Shown here: positions 11,640-23,103 of the stretch, piece after piece
Position numbering within the stretch: position 1 is the stretch's first letter
Layout: each line of letters begins with the position of its first letter
Assembly (NCBI GenBank): GCA_030407315.1
Contig: JALQPE010001848.1
Coordinates: 1 to 64,000, forward strand
DNA from: Asparagopsis taxiformis
Lineage: Eukaryota; Rhodophyta; Florideophyceae; Bonnemaisoniales; Bonnemaisoniaceae
Reading direction: 5' to 3'
Length of the DNA: 64,000 bases
Notes under the pieces: generated by a model
Told to the model about the DNA's origin: nothing
The model's input: only the letters and a program-made list of their open reading frames with translations
Database searches by the model: none
Translations under genes and position numbers: made by a program

Positions 11640-11930
11640 CGCCGTGATGGATGCGGACATCCATGTCGAGCACGGCGGCAGAAATTTCTGGGGTCGAAAT
11701 TTTTGAATTTCTGAACCGGCGCCCGTCCTAGCGGGACATAGACATGGTGAAGTCCATCCCGAGGAGGACATCCGTGGTACTAGAAACAATGAATGTCGTC
11801 CTAGTAATACTAGACGTACTAGACCGCATGGACGTCCGGTTCTAGGCGGACATCCAAAAATACTGGACAACATGGACGTCCGCCTAGTAATACTAGGTGT
11901 ACTAGAGGTTGTGGACGTCCGCGTCCATTT
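11640..11930. repeat. Short direct repeats with nested palindromes
   Basis: Two direct copies of a roughly 40-bp sequence lie at 11800-11837 and 11883-11922. Each begins CCTAGTAATACTAG, continues GTACTAGA and ends TGGACGTCCG. The segment also holds several GGACGTCC palindromes and CTAG inverted pairs. TGGACGTCCG also occurs at the start of each tail-repeat unit at 3664 and 9337, which may indicate common origin. Confidence 0.6.
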
Positions 11931-13865
11931 CCGAGAACACAGACGTTGACCCAAACGCATGCAAAGCGCAACAACACCTTAAATTCACAGCAATGGCTAC
12001 TGACCATAGCTACTGAATTAGCTTAGTTTCATACAACATGTTTCAACTTAGCAGATGCTGACAGGTTACATGCGTGGTGAAGAGATGCACAGCAGCAGCA
12101 ATTAAGAGTTCTGGCTCTATTGTTATAGGACTAGCTCTGAAGCATACAAGAAACGTAGCCTCTGCAGACACACACAGGTCTTGATTCTAAAGCTGTTATT
12201 ATTCGAACAATTCATCGCTGCACTGTGTTGTGACATTAAGAATGGCACAAATGCAAATTCTTACATGCTTGCATACATGTCTATAGACATAGCATACTGT
12301 GTAATGTACATTGGGCAAGTGAAATAATCGCGGAGATACACTAACCATTGAGAATTTTATACAATCGAGATATGCGCCAAAACTTATATTCATTTGCTGA
12401 AGCACATTTCTCGGTGTATTGGCACATATTCATATGATCAGTCAAAAACATTCAAGATTCAAGACCCTGGCACATCGAACAGATACCAGTGCATTGGCAT
12501 GTTCTCTAATCGTTTCCAACTTCCCCACATGCGAGGAGTGGAGAATCATTTCCGTTCTCAGTTTTCTCTCGGTTTGATTCGAATTGCAACATTTAGCTAA
12601 TGGAGTTTCCAGACTGGAATAAACTTGGAACATCAGGCGAATGGAAATAGCAGGTGGATACTTTGGAGTCGAGCTGGATAACAGTCCACGGAGAATGACG
12701 AGAGGAAGTTTGCGTTATCTTATCATTTACGTTTCTAATGAAGCATTACTATCGTAGTCATTGACATACATGAAGTTGGTGCTGGTCCTTGAACCATCCT
12801 CGAGAAAACAGAAATGATATATTGATCGAGTTTATTCAAGTATGGGCAGAGAGGACGCTACCTTTTCCTCCATTCTTGTCTTTATGTGAAGCTCGAAACC
12901 ATTCATAGATACTGTATTATTTGTTATTGTTTGTATCCATGTAAACCACTGAGTTTTCTGCATCTCTTTTGCCATTCTGAAACGCAAGCATCAGCTTACA
13001 ATCATTGAAAGGAAGCAGTGGTAATCTATATTTTACCTTTCAGAGGAGTTGGAAAGATGATATCATCAGCAGCAGAACTGTTAATGATTTGACTGATTAT
13101 CATGCTCATACAGTAGTGCTGTCGGTATGGTATACCTTTGATCTATCCCCTCATTCTGATATGTCCCGCATCCCAGGCGTAGAAGCTATCCGTAATATCA
13201 CCTAGGGTGGAAGGAGCCTCATCTGTTCCGGGACATGGGTACGTATAAGGAAGGCTAAGATTCTCTGGAAGTATGGTTACTCTCCATATTACTACAAGAC
13301 ACTGCCCAGGCGCACTCAATTCATTGAGATCGGACCCATGCAATGTTCTTCTGACCAGAGTCTGTTCTCCTTGAGCAGGAAGCGAAGCTCAGCTGTACCT
13401 ACGCAGACTCCGTCAACTAGGAGTTCTACGGTCTTGCCGGGTGTGAGATGATTGCATCCACTCTCGTTCTTGGTTACCACGCTCCCTGTTGAAGCACTGG
13501 AATTGGCCCTGAGGGGCTCAATTACGTGAGAAAACTTTGACCCTCAATTTCTCCTAGAAGGAGTGCTCTATGCGCTCCGAAACCTATCTCATCGTGTTCA
13601 GCGTGCCCGAATTAGTCGGGTAGCAACTTCTCCGAAGCTTCTACGACCTTTCTTCACGGAGATAATAGCGTCTGAAGTTTCAATTTGTTTGTTATACTTT
13701 CAATTGGTAATTAGAAATGCGAGGATGGGCTGCCATCATGGCACAGGGTAATGTTATGATTAGTGTACACGTGTGGACGATATGATAGAGAAGCCCACGT
13801 GTACCAGATTGGGAGCGGGTGCTTACCAGGACAGACTGTCAGTGACAGACTGTCTGGAGCAGCTA
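11931..13865. other. Intergenic DNA, no gene recognised
   Basis: The composition is more AT-rich than the retrotransposon to its right. No open frame on either strand resembles a protein family. Near the right end, at about 13830-13885, there are short inverted pairs (GACAGACTGTC and AGGCTGTCCTTA) next to the truncated end of the retrotransposon. Confidence 0.5.
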
Positions 13866-14560
13866 TTAACAGGCTGTCCTTAGCACCGCCGGCGCACCTC
13901 GGCGAGAATACAAATAATGTAGTGAGCTCGCAGATTCAATAAACGCTCGGTAAGCGACCATTTCGTTCCAACAGTCGTACATGCGTCGAGCGCCCGGGTG
14001 TCCTGCAGTTACCGCGTAATGGTTAGCTCGCAAAATGCGCCCCTTAATCGCTCCGGGCACGACTATCTGCGTGGCGCCGTCGAGCGGCGCGGTCCTCATG
14101 AGTATCCCATCGGGGGACAGATGAAAGCGCGATTGCGGCGCGGTTTCGACGTCGCGTTTCGCGTTTTGGCAGAATTCGTCCGTCGCTTGCTCGCGAATCC
14201 ACTCGTCAGTGGACACGGGCGGTTCGATGCACGACCGAGTTGCCAGTAGGCAGTCTAGACTTGGGTAGTATTCTGCGTAGTCGCATAGTAGCGCGGCATC
14301 GGTTCGAGCGAAAGCGTTCGCGTGCGGTTCGACGATGTTCGCGGCGTCGAAGCAGGGTATCTCGTCAGGTATTTCCGTCTCGTCGCCGCTTCGCGTGGCC
14401 ATTCGCGAGAGCGCGTCGGCGATAACATGGCGTTTACCCTTTTTATATTCGACGTCGAACTCGAACTCGGCGAGTCGCAACCGCCAGCGCGCGAGTCGTC
14501 CTTCCGCAGAGGTCATGTTTAGAATCCAGCGCGGCGAATTGTGGAATTGTGGTCCGTGCG
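13866..14560 (-). pseudogene. Retrotransposon RNase H C-terminus and truncated integrase zinc-binding region
   Basis: This frame carries the end of RNase H: the TSAEGRLARWRLRLAEFEF segment and then YKKGKRHVIADALSRM, the usual end of the Ty3/gypsy RNase H domain. After a linker it enters the integrase N-terminus with a GHPGARRMYDCW motif, the second half of the HHCC zinc finger. The CxxC pair and the DDE core are missing. The coding sequence then runs into unrelated DNA. It is offset by one frame from the RT frame to its right, with the shift at about 14540-14560. Confidence 0.85.
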
Positions 14561-15890
14561 AACCGTGAACCTCCGTCCTTCTAGATACGCCCGTAGTAGC
14601 AAAACTCCCCACACTACTGCGAGGCATTCGCGTTCCGTCGTCGAATAATTGCGCTCCGCGTCGTTAAGCGTGCGCGAGCAGTATCCGACTGGATGTAGTA
14701 CGTCGTCGCCCGCGTCTAGCTGTAGTAACGCGCATCCGATTTGGCCTTGCGACGCGTCGGTGTCGAGCACATACGGGTGCCCTTCGCGCGGTAGACGGAG
14801 GATAGGCGGAGATAGCATCGCTTGTCGCAATGATTCGAACGCGCGCGTTTGCTCCGGCGTCGGCGCGGGTAAGCTGTCTCCTTGGTCCTTCTTCAGCAAC
14901 TGCGTAAGCGGCGCGGCTACGAACGCGAATTTTTCGACGAATCGGCGAGATACTTTGCACGTCCCCAAGAAGCTACGTAGTTGCGTTTTCGTCGTCGGAT
15001 ACGTCGCATCGCGCAGCGCGTCGCATTTCGTCGTCGGCACGGATAGCTTTCCAGGCGAAATAGTATGTCCCAGGTAGTCTACTGAGCGCTTGAAGAACTC
15101 GGTCTTCGCGAATTTAAGCGAAACGCCAGCGCATCCGAGGATTCCTAGTATCTCGTCGACGTGGTGCACGTGCGCATTTACGTCGGCGGAGAAGATTATT
15201 ACGTCATCCAGGTAGACCAGGCAATGCTGCCATTTCACGTTTGCGAGCAAAATATCGAGCGCGCGCTGAAACGTCGCGGGCGCGTTCGAGAGTCCAAAAG
15301 GCATGCGGCGGAAGCGATACGTACCAACGTGCGACGTAAACGTAGTCTTATCGCGGTCGGCGTGCGCTACTGGGATCTGCCAGTATCCCGAATTGCAGTC
15401 CAGCGTAGTGAAAACCGTCGCGTTACCGAGCGAGTCGACGCAATCGTCCATGCGCGGGATCGGATACGCGTCCTTTACGGTAGTGGCGTTTAGGCGGCGG
15501 TAGTCGATGCAGAAGCGAGAAGTCCCGTCCTTCTTGGGTACGACTACGACCGGGCTTGCCCATTCCGACGTAGCAGGTTCGATTACTCCAGCGCGGAGCA
15601 TCTTCTCCACTTGCGTACGGATAATTTCGCGCGACGCGTGTCCGGCGTGGTACGGTGGTTGGTTAACGGGGGTCGCCCCCGGAACCAGTTCAATGCGGTG
15701 TTCCGTGGCGTGGATGGCTCCAAGCGTGCCGTTCCACATCCGCTCGTGCTTACGTAACATCTCGATAATTTGCGCGTGTAGGTCGTCGTCTACTCGCTCG
15801 TCGCGCAGCGTCGTGCGTAAGAGATCTTCCCAATGCGGCGTCGCGTTCGCAATCCCGTCGGTTTTGTAGTAGGTAGAAAATCCGCAAACG
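14519..15890 (-). pseudogene. Retrotransposon reverse transcriptase and RNase H
   Basis: This is a classic Ty3/gypsy reverse transcriptase read on the minus strand. Visible motifs are ASPVVVVPKKDGTSRFCIDY, LDCNSGYWQIPVA, MPFGLSNAPATFQ, the catalytic LVYLDDVIIFS and LGHTISPGK. The RNase H start (VLDTDASQGQIGCAL) and YSTTERECLAVVWG follow. The last codons (RTDHNSTIRR) lose the frame, so RNase H continues in another frame at about 14560-13866. Sequence between about 15890 and the upstream stop is open but not RT-like, so I do not include it. Confidence 0.92.
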
Positions 15891-16576
15891 GCAAACACCC
15901 TACAGGGTGTCCCGAGCCTCGGAGGTGTGGGTAGAGCAAGCGAATCTTGCGTCAACGCCAATGGCGAGTATACCACGAAAGGTCTGCCGGTAATACCGGG
16001 TGAAGGTTGGGGTGGCTCACGCACGAAGTGCGTATTGATGGAGCGAAAGACGTAAACCCGTCGAGCTGTATAGCTAAAGCTAATTCGTCCTGGAAGGATG
16101 AATAGAGCAATGCAAACACTGTTCAGTGGAGTCGTAAATTCCACGTGCGTTTACGTTACCTCTAAAGGTTAAGCACCCTGGCTATCCAGAGGCATTTTAT
16201 ACTAAACTAAGTTACTGTAAAACAGTTAGGGTAGGTAGGACAGTTAGGAATAAATATCCTTATGTGCACCAATCAGATCCCTGATTATGGCGACTGCGGG
16301 AGCCCGCGAGATCACCGACTGTTAGTGTTACAGTGTAAAGTTAGCTGAGTCAGCTTAGTTAAAATTGCCCCTTGTGGGGTCTTTAGTTGTCCCATGGGTC
16401 CCTCTCCATCACTGGTCTGAGGTACAGCGAGGCTGTTTCCATTGGTTATTCCCGAACCGGGGTCGTCCAATAGGATGTCGACACGACCCCACCAGGGCAG
16501 ACCACTCCGTGCTATGACAGGTTTCACGCAGTTCCGGCGGGTTCGTCGCGTTGCGTGGCGTCGCATCGTCGGGCGG
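15890..16576 (-). other. Non-homologous stretch between protease and RT
   Basis: The protease frame stops at 16577 and recognisable RT-linker sequence begins only at about 15870. The DNA between is more AT-rich than the flanking pol sequence, has no retroviral motif and holds several stops. It could be a small insertion inside pol, or an unusual linker. I could not define clear ends or a target duplication. Confidence 0.45.
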
Positions 16577-17391
16577 TCAGTCTTGCGGAGTCGGCGCCTC
16601 TTGTGAAACTTGTAGGCAACCTACGGGGTTGGGCACCGCGGCGCCCAGCTTCATGCCTTTGGGCAATACCTGTAGGCGGGTGCCGGCGTTGTGCACATGC
16701 ACACTGAAGGGCACGTTCCTTTTAACCTGCGTTTCACCATTGGCTAGACGCAGCAACTTCTGTCCGTAGAGGTCGGTTGCGGGTATCGTGATGCAGCGTC
16801 CGTCAGCGCCCGTGGTGACTTCGATAGCTCGCGTCGCGTGCGGCGGAATCGACGTGCGACGCGCGACGCGGACAGGCGTGAAATCTGTTGTTCGAGTGGT
16901 CTTGGGGGTCGATGCGCGGCGCGGTTTCGTCGGCGTGTGCGGGAGCATCGGAACGTGGTCTCCATAGCGGGTTCGCAACGCGCGCTGCGGCCCAGTATAG
17001 ATCATCCGAACCACACGGTCGATGAAGTCTGCTCCCAAAATGCAAGGGACGGATAAGCGCGGCACCACCAGGAAAGTTTGAAGGTGCGCGCGGGCACCTA
17101 GAAGAACGCTAAGTCGCAGCGACGCGTTAGGCGCGAGGCGTCGTCCGTTCGCGTCGATAATCGCGCAGCGCAGCGTCGGCGGCGTAGCGTGGCGCTTCCA
17201 ATCAGCGCCTAATACGTTCTCGCGAATGAGGCTCGGGCCTGCGCCAGTATCAAGCACGGCGTCACCGCGGTGGCCGTGCGTAGATTATATCCGACGCGTA
17301 TCTCGAGTTTGTAGTTCGCGGTAGGGGTCTGAAACAGGACCACTGTTTCGGGTGGTAACGGAGGCGGTCTTTCGCGCGGCGGTTGCATCAT
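16577..17391 (-). pseudogene. Retrotransposon aspartic protease (frameshifted)
   Basis: The active-site motif is LDTGAGPSLIREN at about 17253-17215, the D-T-G of retropepsins, and SVPCILGADFIDR serves as the later LLG-type signature. The product would cleave the gag-pol polyprotein. The preceding residues (about 17391-17260) are in another frame. One shift just before the catalytic Asp therefore separates the N-terminal strand from the active site. A long basic and Pro/Thr-rich tail follows and ends at the stop at 16577. Confidence 0.8.
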
Positions 17392-17579
17392 CGCGCGTCG
17401 CGTGTCCGTTGAGTGGAGAGGAGTCGGCCCACCCGCTACGACTCCTCGTAGGCGTTTCCCGGGTCTTCCGCGAAGCGAACCGAGTGGGGCGTGAGCTGCT
17501 CGCCGTCGTGCGCGTCGTCTTCGCGTGTGCGTTCGCTTTCGCGCTCGCGTGCTTCATCGTCCGCGGAAACTTCGAAAAC

Positions 17580-19109
17580 CTAAACGTTGCGCTGCAGGTT
17601 CAGTTCTTCGGGCGTTAGGCGCGCGTGACTATGCATCTCGCGAATTGCGGCCTGTTGCTCGGATGAGAGCAGCGGGCAGCTTACCATGGGGTGTCCAAAC
17701 TTCCGGCATATCAGACATCGGAACGCCGCTGTGCGAGACGTGTCAGCCGGTGCCGTCTGTCTCACGGTGGGCGGTGGGTAAGTTGCGCGCGGTATGTGCG
17801 CCGTGTACGGTCCCGCGCGTTCGCTTTCTCGGTCGTCGTTATGCGCAAAGCGGCGCGAACGGTTGGCGGGCGAGGCGTCGCGAGAGCGTGGCGTGCGATA
17901 ATTCGACGAAGGGGTTCCAAGCGAGGTCGGACTTCGCATGGGGCTCGGTGTCGAGAACTTCCGTTCGCGCGGAGCGTGTGGCGTCGCGGCGGAGGTTGAG
18001 ACGTTTGGCGATGAGAAGCCTGATGGCGGGGTATGCCCCACGGTCAGCGCCTGCAGCGTCGGTGTCTCGTCCTCCTCCACGTAGAGCGCAGGAGTTCGCC
18101 GTAATAACGGTCGCGCGCTCGTCGTCGGCGTCATCGCTCGGTGCGTGTCCCCGTGGCTCTGCGCCATAGAGACTAGCTCTCGAAAGGTGTATCGACGCGG
18201 GTCGCGAAACAGCGCGTCCCGCACGAGGTGTTGCGCATAGGGTCGTAGGCCATCGACGAAAATAGAAACAAGCGTTCGCTCGCTAAACGCATCGCCGCAG
18301 CGCAGCGCGCGGCGTCGCAGTCTCGTAGCGAACTGCGTTTCGGTTTCCTTCGGGTCTTGCGTTTGTTGCGCCACGTCACGGTAAGCTTGCGCAACGTCGC
18401 CTTCGCGCGCGTAGGTTATCAGGAGCCATTGAACTGCTTCCGCGTAGCACGTAATCGAATCGACGCCCGCGCGCGCTCCTCGGAACGTTCGTCCCACGTA
18501 CGTCTGGAACGTGTCGCGCGCCTCGTCGGCCAGGAAATACTTGAGAATCGGCAACGCTGCGCCTTCGGATACGCCGGTGTCGTCGCATGCGCTCTTGAAA
18601 TACTTCAGGAACGATAGCACGGCGATTCCGTCAGCGCCCGTGAAATTCTCCCCTTGCATCGAATGGCGCACCATTTTCGCGGTGTTAGCTAGTTCGCTCG
18701 CAATTGCTCGGTTAAACGCGCGGTCCGTATTACGCAAGCGGTACGTGTGATACGAAAGCGCGCGCGTGAACAGCTCGTTCAACGGCTGGATTTCTACCAG
18801 CCCGGGATGCGCGGGTCCATTGTCGTTGTCCGAATGCGGGTGGTCATCGAATGACAGGTCCTGGCGCGCCAGTTCCAGCCATCCTTCGGGACCCACGTCG
18901 CGTGCGTAGTTCGTGGGAGTCGCGCGCGTTGCGGTCCGCGTTCGGTTTTCGCGCGCCGCAACGTTCGCGCGGTCAATATTGTGCTCCTCGCGGGAGTCCA
19001 TCGTAGTGACGATTAGGTTGTGGACTTGTGCCCTCATCTGAGCCGTCAATCCACGTGATTGGCCCTTGATAGCGCGGTCCACCGCAGCTCGTACTTCAGC
19101 CTGGAGCAT
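17580..19109 (-). CDS. gag: Retrotransposon gag protein
   Basis: This is a continuous frame of about 509 residues from the ATG at 19109; the frame is open back to a stop just beyond 19133. It has a retrotransposon gag capsid-like helical region with FLKYFKSACDD, QFATRLRRRALRCG and YTFRELVSMAQSHG. A disordered Ser/Arg/Pro-rich part and a C-terminal CCHC zinc knuckle follow (CLICRKFGHPMVSC, spacing C-x2-C-x3-GH-x4-C). The product would package element RNA in virus-like particles. It is intact as an open frame although the element downstream is truncated. Confidence 0.88.
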   Translation of the reverse strand: MLQAEVRAAVDRAIKGQSRGLTAQMRAQVHNLIVTTMDSREEHNIDRANVAARENRTRTATRATPTNYARDVGPEGWLELARQDLSFDDHPHSDNDNGPAHPGLVEIQPLNELFTRALSYHTYRLRNTDRAFNRAIASELANTAKMVRHSMQGENFTGADGIAVLSFLKYFKSACDDTGVSEGAALPILKYFLADEARDTFQTYVGRTFRGARAGVDSITCYAEAVQWLLITYAREGDVAQAYRDVAQQTQDPKETETQFATRLRRRALRCGDAFSERTLVSIFVDGLRPYAQHLVRDALFRDPRRYTFRELVSMAQSHGDTHRAMTPTTSARPLLRRTPALYVEEDETPTLQALTVGHTPPSGFSSPNVSTSAATPHAPRERKFSTPSPMRSPTSLGTPSSNYRTPRSRDASPANRSRRFAHNDDRESERAGPYTAHIPRATYPPPTVRQTAPADTSRTAAFRCLICRKFGHPMVSCPLLSSEQQAAIREMHSHARLTPEELNLQRNV

Positions 19110-19986
19110 GCATTGGAACGTAGGGTCGTCCACTACTTATCGAACCAAGCTCGGGAGCGTTGCGGACGGCATAGCGTGCACGTCGGAAACGCGGAACTCG
19201 GCCTCGCGCTTCGTTGCGGCGCCATCGTCGGACGTTTGCGCGTCTTCATCGATGCTCGCGAGCGCTTGCGTCGGTAACGGCGGCCAGGGGGAAGCGGTAG
19301 GGTCAGGGACATGCGAAGCGACCAGTGCATCGACTGCGTGCGTTTGCGACGCGCCTGGCGGCGGTTCGGTCGGCGCGTTCGATCGCTCGGGCGCGGATGG
19401 GTCCATCGGCGCGGTTGCGTTCGATCGTCGCTTAGGGAAAAGGGAAAAAGGGATGATGGGGAAGGAGAAAGGGGAATTCGGCGCGCGTCAAAATCTCGCG
19501 TCGGCGCGTCGAAAAATTGGCAAGTAAAAAGGGAAGCGCTTCCCGAAAATTGTCTGCGTATCGGGCGCGCGTAGTAAGGGTGAGGGGGACGAGTTCGCTC
19601 GCAGGAGGGCTTCTTCCTCGCTCGGAACGCGCAAAGACGGGTCTCGATCGTCCGCGAACCCAATATTTTCGGCACCGCCGAACCCGCGTTAGGGTTGCGA
19701 ACTAGCACGCGCACGCGCTGCGTCTTCGATCGCGTCGTTCCGCGCGGCGAATCGTCGTAGTAGAGATAGGGTAGTTATACAAAGACCAGAGAGGCTGTAG
19801 CACCGCTTCCGGGATAGCGATACGCGCGCAGGCGTCAATCGCCCTCGCTGTCGCGCACGACGAACGGAGAAAGGGAAAATTAGAGTAAGCGATAGGTTTT
19901 GGCTTCCCGTGTTTTCCCCAAGCGGAGTTTCTGTCCTTCGCTGAGTTTGCACGTCGGTTCGCGCAATTCTAGGTCGAGAGACCAGT
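19110..19986 (-). other. Retrotransposon 5' leader with candidate primer-binding site
   Basis: This is untranslated sequence between the LTR and gag. Read on the minus strand, TGGTCTCTCGACC begins two bases after the LTR end (plus-strand 19984 downward). It starts with TGG, as a site complementary to a tRNA 3' CCA end should. The priming tRNA was not identified. Confidence 0.5.
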
Positions 19987-20748
19987 TGTAGGACCATCCG
20001 GGGTGGCGATCGCTAAGGGAGTTCCAGAATTGCAGCCGTGTCAGGGCGAGGTGAACCATAACGCGCTGGTTGAACTTGCGTTCGCGCCGTCGCTCTGTCG
20101 CGCTGGCGAACGGGTGGTACAACGGCGGAACGCGTAGGGAACGATCGCAACACGGGATTCGCGGGCCGGCGCAAGCCGTGATCTCAGGGCGAGATCACCG
20201 AGTAAACTCGAGCACAACGCGATCCACACAGGGGTAGTAAATCCCTGGCCTAGTGACGTGAGACGCAACGCGCGCTATCGCGGTGCGACGCGGTTCGACG
20301 ATCGGTTTATGCGCAGCGCGCACGCGAACGTCGGCGATCGTGAGCAACCCGCACGCAACGTTTCAACGCAATCGGTCCTCGCGATTCGCTAAACGCTTAA
20401 CTCGTAGCTGCGAAGATGCTGGCTGTTTATTGGTAAGTGTTACGCAATTTATTTCGTCGACGCGCGCGCGTTCGCTGCGATTGCGTCGGGATGAATTCGC
20501 ATGCATCTATCTTAGTTAGTTAGTAAGCGAGCGTACGCGTGGCGTTTTGATTACGTGTCACGGGGCGTCGATGCGAGCGCGTGCGCGCGTACGTTGCCAC
20601 GAAACCGCGAGCCCGGCGCCACGTGTAGCGCTTTTTACGAATTTCCCTTTTATTTCCCTTTTTGGGTTTTTTATGACGAAAGTCTTTTTCCCAAATATTT
20701 CCCTTTTTGCGTGCGAGCGAGCGGCCGCCGGCTGGCCGCATAAGGACA
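19987..20748 (-). repeat. 5' LTR of the truncated Ty3/gypsy element
   Basis: On the minus strand it starts TGTCCTTATG at 20748 and ends CCTACA at 19987, 762 bp long, with an AATAAA that could serve as polyadenylation signal at about 20427. The 3' end is defined because homology to the inverted partner at 20795-21245 stops exactly after TACA. The 5' end rests on the TGT start and the abutting TGTCC of the partner. Confidence 0.7.
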
Positions 20749-20751
20749 GCC

Positions 20752-21245
20752 TGTCCTTTAGTAGTTAGCTATTAATGGTCGTTCTGCTTCGCACCTTACC
20801 AATAAACAGCCAGCATCTTCGCAGCTACGAGTTAAGCGTTTAGCGAATCGCGAGGACCGATTGCGTTGAAACGTTGCGTGCGGGTTGCTCACGATCGCCG
20901 ACGTTCGCGTGCGCGCTGCGCATAAACCGATCGTCGAACCGCGTCGCACCGCGATAGCGCGCGTTGCGTCTCACGTCACTAGGCCAGGGATTTACTACCC
21001 CTGTGTGGATCGCGTTGTGCTCGAGTTTACTCGGTGATCTCGCCCTGAGATCACGGCTTGCGCCGGCCCGTGAATCCCGTGTTGCGATCGTTCCCTACGC
21101 GTTCCGCCGCTGTACCACCCGTTCGCCAGCGCGACAGAGCGACGCGCGAAACACAAGTTCAACCAGCGCGTTATGGTTCACCTCGCCCTGACACGGCTGC
21201 AATTCTGGAACTCCCTTAGCGATCGCCGCCCCGGCTGGTCCTACA
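20752..21245 (+). repeat. Second LTR fragment, opposite orientation, head to head with the first
   Basis: The stretch 20795-21245 is the reverse complement of 19987-20437, 451 bp in each arm, with a few substitutions and small differences. The segment 20752-20794 starts TGTCCTTTA but then differs from the first LTR, so its U3 part is replaced or deleted. It ends in CCTACA and is followed by unrelated sequence. It is a solo or broken LTR of the same family in plus orientation, only three bases from the start of the other LTR. Confidence 0.75.
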
Positions 21246-23103
21246 CGTGCCACCCGTGGTGCACGTGCCCACTCACCCTTTTCCACCTACCTAGTACCCT
21301 CATCTGCTTGGTAGACCACTATTCACGCTATATCAGCTCCCCTTCGTTTCCTTCTCGACCGTTTGTCATTCCCCTCACACACTAAGTGTCCGTTGACACC
21401 CGTTGTATCACCCTCACACACTACCTCTTCAGTGTACCACTAATCCAGTGCTTGCGCTATCCCTTCTACCCCTTTAGGGCTGGCCTGACAAGCCAACCTC
21501 TCACCTGCATAGCAGCATCACTTGAACCAAGATTCTCGACGTATCCTCTGTGTGGCCTTACAACCCACAGTCAAGCTCGCGATCCGCCTTAGCTCTACCA
21601 TCTCTACCCTGAGCCTGACTGCCGATACAGGAGGTCTCTAACACCTCGCAGTGCTTAGCTGAATCGGCTCACTACACTAAGCCGAATCGACAGCTCGCTC
21701 ATTGCACCACATAACGACTTTTTTGACCACCGTGATGAGGTTGTGTGGTGTATCGTCGAGAGGCTTTGGAGGTATTTTAGATGATACATCTAGGGGTAGG
21801 CTCTGTTGGATGGTGGCGCGCACTTTGGTTTGTTTCAGTATCATTTCTTTTGCGCTGTCTCCAGTCGCTGGACGGTTAGGGTTTGTGGAGAACAATTTGG
21901 TGGCGTTCAGCAGTGCGCCGTTTGTTTTGAGATTATTGTACTATATCGGGAAGTAGTTAGAGTCGAGTGTTCGTTGTTCGAGCTCACCGATGGTGGACAT
22001 TTTGGGTTGCTGTTGATGTGGGAGTATGAGTGCGCGGTGGATAGTTTCGGTGTTGGAATGACTATTGGAGTGTGTGCCGATGTTGGTAGGGAGTTTTGTG
22101 AGGTCAGGTGGGATCAAGTTTGGTGGTGTGGGGCTGGTGATCGCTAGGATGGAGGAGGGGAGGGAGGATGCGGGGTTCAATGGTTTATGATGGAGCGTGC
22201 TGGGCTTTTAACCTGTCAAGATAAAACCTCTTACCTACGTCTCATGTGAGACGACGGCGAGTGGTTTTTTAATATAGGTGCGGTTCGCTTACAGTATGTG
22301 TACACGTGATGGTACTTGACATTAGGCAAAGTGGGTAGTTTTTGTGAAATTACCGAGGATTTAATTCATCAAAGGTCAAGTGGGATGACAAGTGGCCTCT
22401 CATGGAGCCACTTGTCCGGTAGACACTGGAACGTTGTTGTATGGTATGACAGTATGCTCAATTTGAAAACCCTAAATGTCCAGTTTGGGGTCAAATTGAA
22501 ACCTCTCTTTCCTAGCTGGAATCCAGTCATCGGAGATGAATCTTATCATTGCTGGAAAAATCATCATACGGAAGCAATTCTACTGTAGAAAGCTGACAAG
22601 GGCTAAGGAGGACCTGGAATTGGTCTGATTGATGAGATGTTCAGAGGTGCTCGACGGGAGCCGACGATGGTAAGAATCTAACATGTCATCGTCAACTTTG
22701 GTGTCAATACAAATTCGTCACTGATGATGAGACGTTCTGTGAATGTGGAAATACAGTAGAGAGAGAAATTTTAACCAGTTGGAGGAGGTGTCATGAATGT
22801 CCAAAAATGGAAAACTGACCATGAGTTGCTCCGTCGTGATGGAATTGCTTGGATATGGCTGGTGCTGCAACATTGATGTCCTTTTCTCCGCTATCATGCA
22901 GTCCACAACAATGTTTTGATCGTTCGAAAACAATAATGACCTTGTTTCCTTTCTTGAAACGCCCCCTACAGGCCGGAGGTTCAGAAAAGTTTGGTCACTT
23001 ATATTAAAGAGCGAGTGGAAGTATCGCCTTACTCGTCGTCTTGCCACGTTCAGAGGACCTTCACATTGCCCTCTGATTTGTGCGGTCGGAAAAATCGTTG
23101 GAG
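21246..23103. other. Gene-poor region upstream of the vWA genes
   Basis: No gene can be supported. Two minus-strand frames at about 21677-21895 and 21941-22180 could be pieces of one decayed or spliced gene, but they match nothing I recognise. The last few hundred bases presumably hold the promoter of the gene at 23104. Confidence 0.35.

Larger units (their letters stand above)
13866..20748 (-). mobile_element. Truncated Ty3/gypsy LTR retrotransposon
   Basis: Read on the minus strand the order is 5' LTR (20748-19987), leader, gag (19109-17580), protease (about 17390-16577), RT and RNase H (about 15880-14440) and the start of the integrase zinc-binding region (about 14000-13900). The order protease, RT, RNase H, integrase places it in Ty3/gypsy. 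The element stops before the integrase catalytic core, and no 3' LTR is visible to the left, so it is a dead 3'-truncated copy. Frameshifts separate gag from protease and split RNase H. An unexplained stretch lies between protease and RT. Confidence 0.9.

Noticed and set aside
11376..11960. 194-residue minus-strand open frame
   Set aside because: It overlaps the short direct repeats and palindromes and is Ser/Pro/Thr-rich with no motif, so it reads as a chance frame.
13830..13885. Left LTR or target duplication for the truncated retrotransposon
   Set aside because: AGGCTGTCCTTA at about 13872 resembles the LTR start, but in the wrong orientation and for only about ten bases, too short to call.
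14519..16144. Treating the whole 541-residue minus-strand frame as RT
   Set aside because: The N-terminal 80 or so residues (about 16144-15890) show no RT-linker similarity and lie in the unexplained stretch, so the RT call was trimmed.
21677..22180. Minus-strand frames that might be two exons of one gene
   Set aside because: A GTGAGC donor and CTAAC/ATAG acceptor can be drawn, but splicing them gives an immediate stop, and no family was recognised.
23080..23103. Upstream extension of the first vWA protein
   Set aside because: The extension begins with GTG, not ATG. The ATG at 23104 gives a proper signal peptide.
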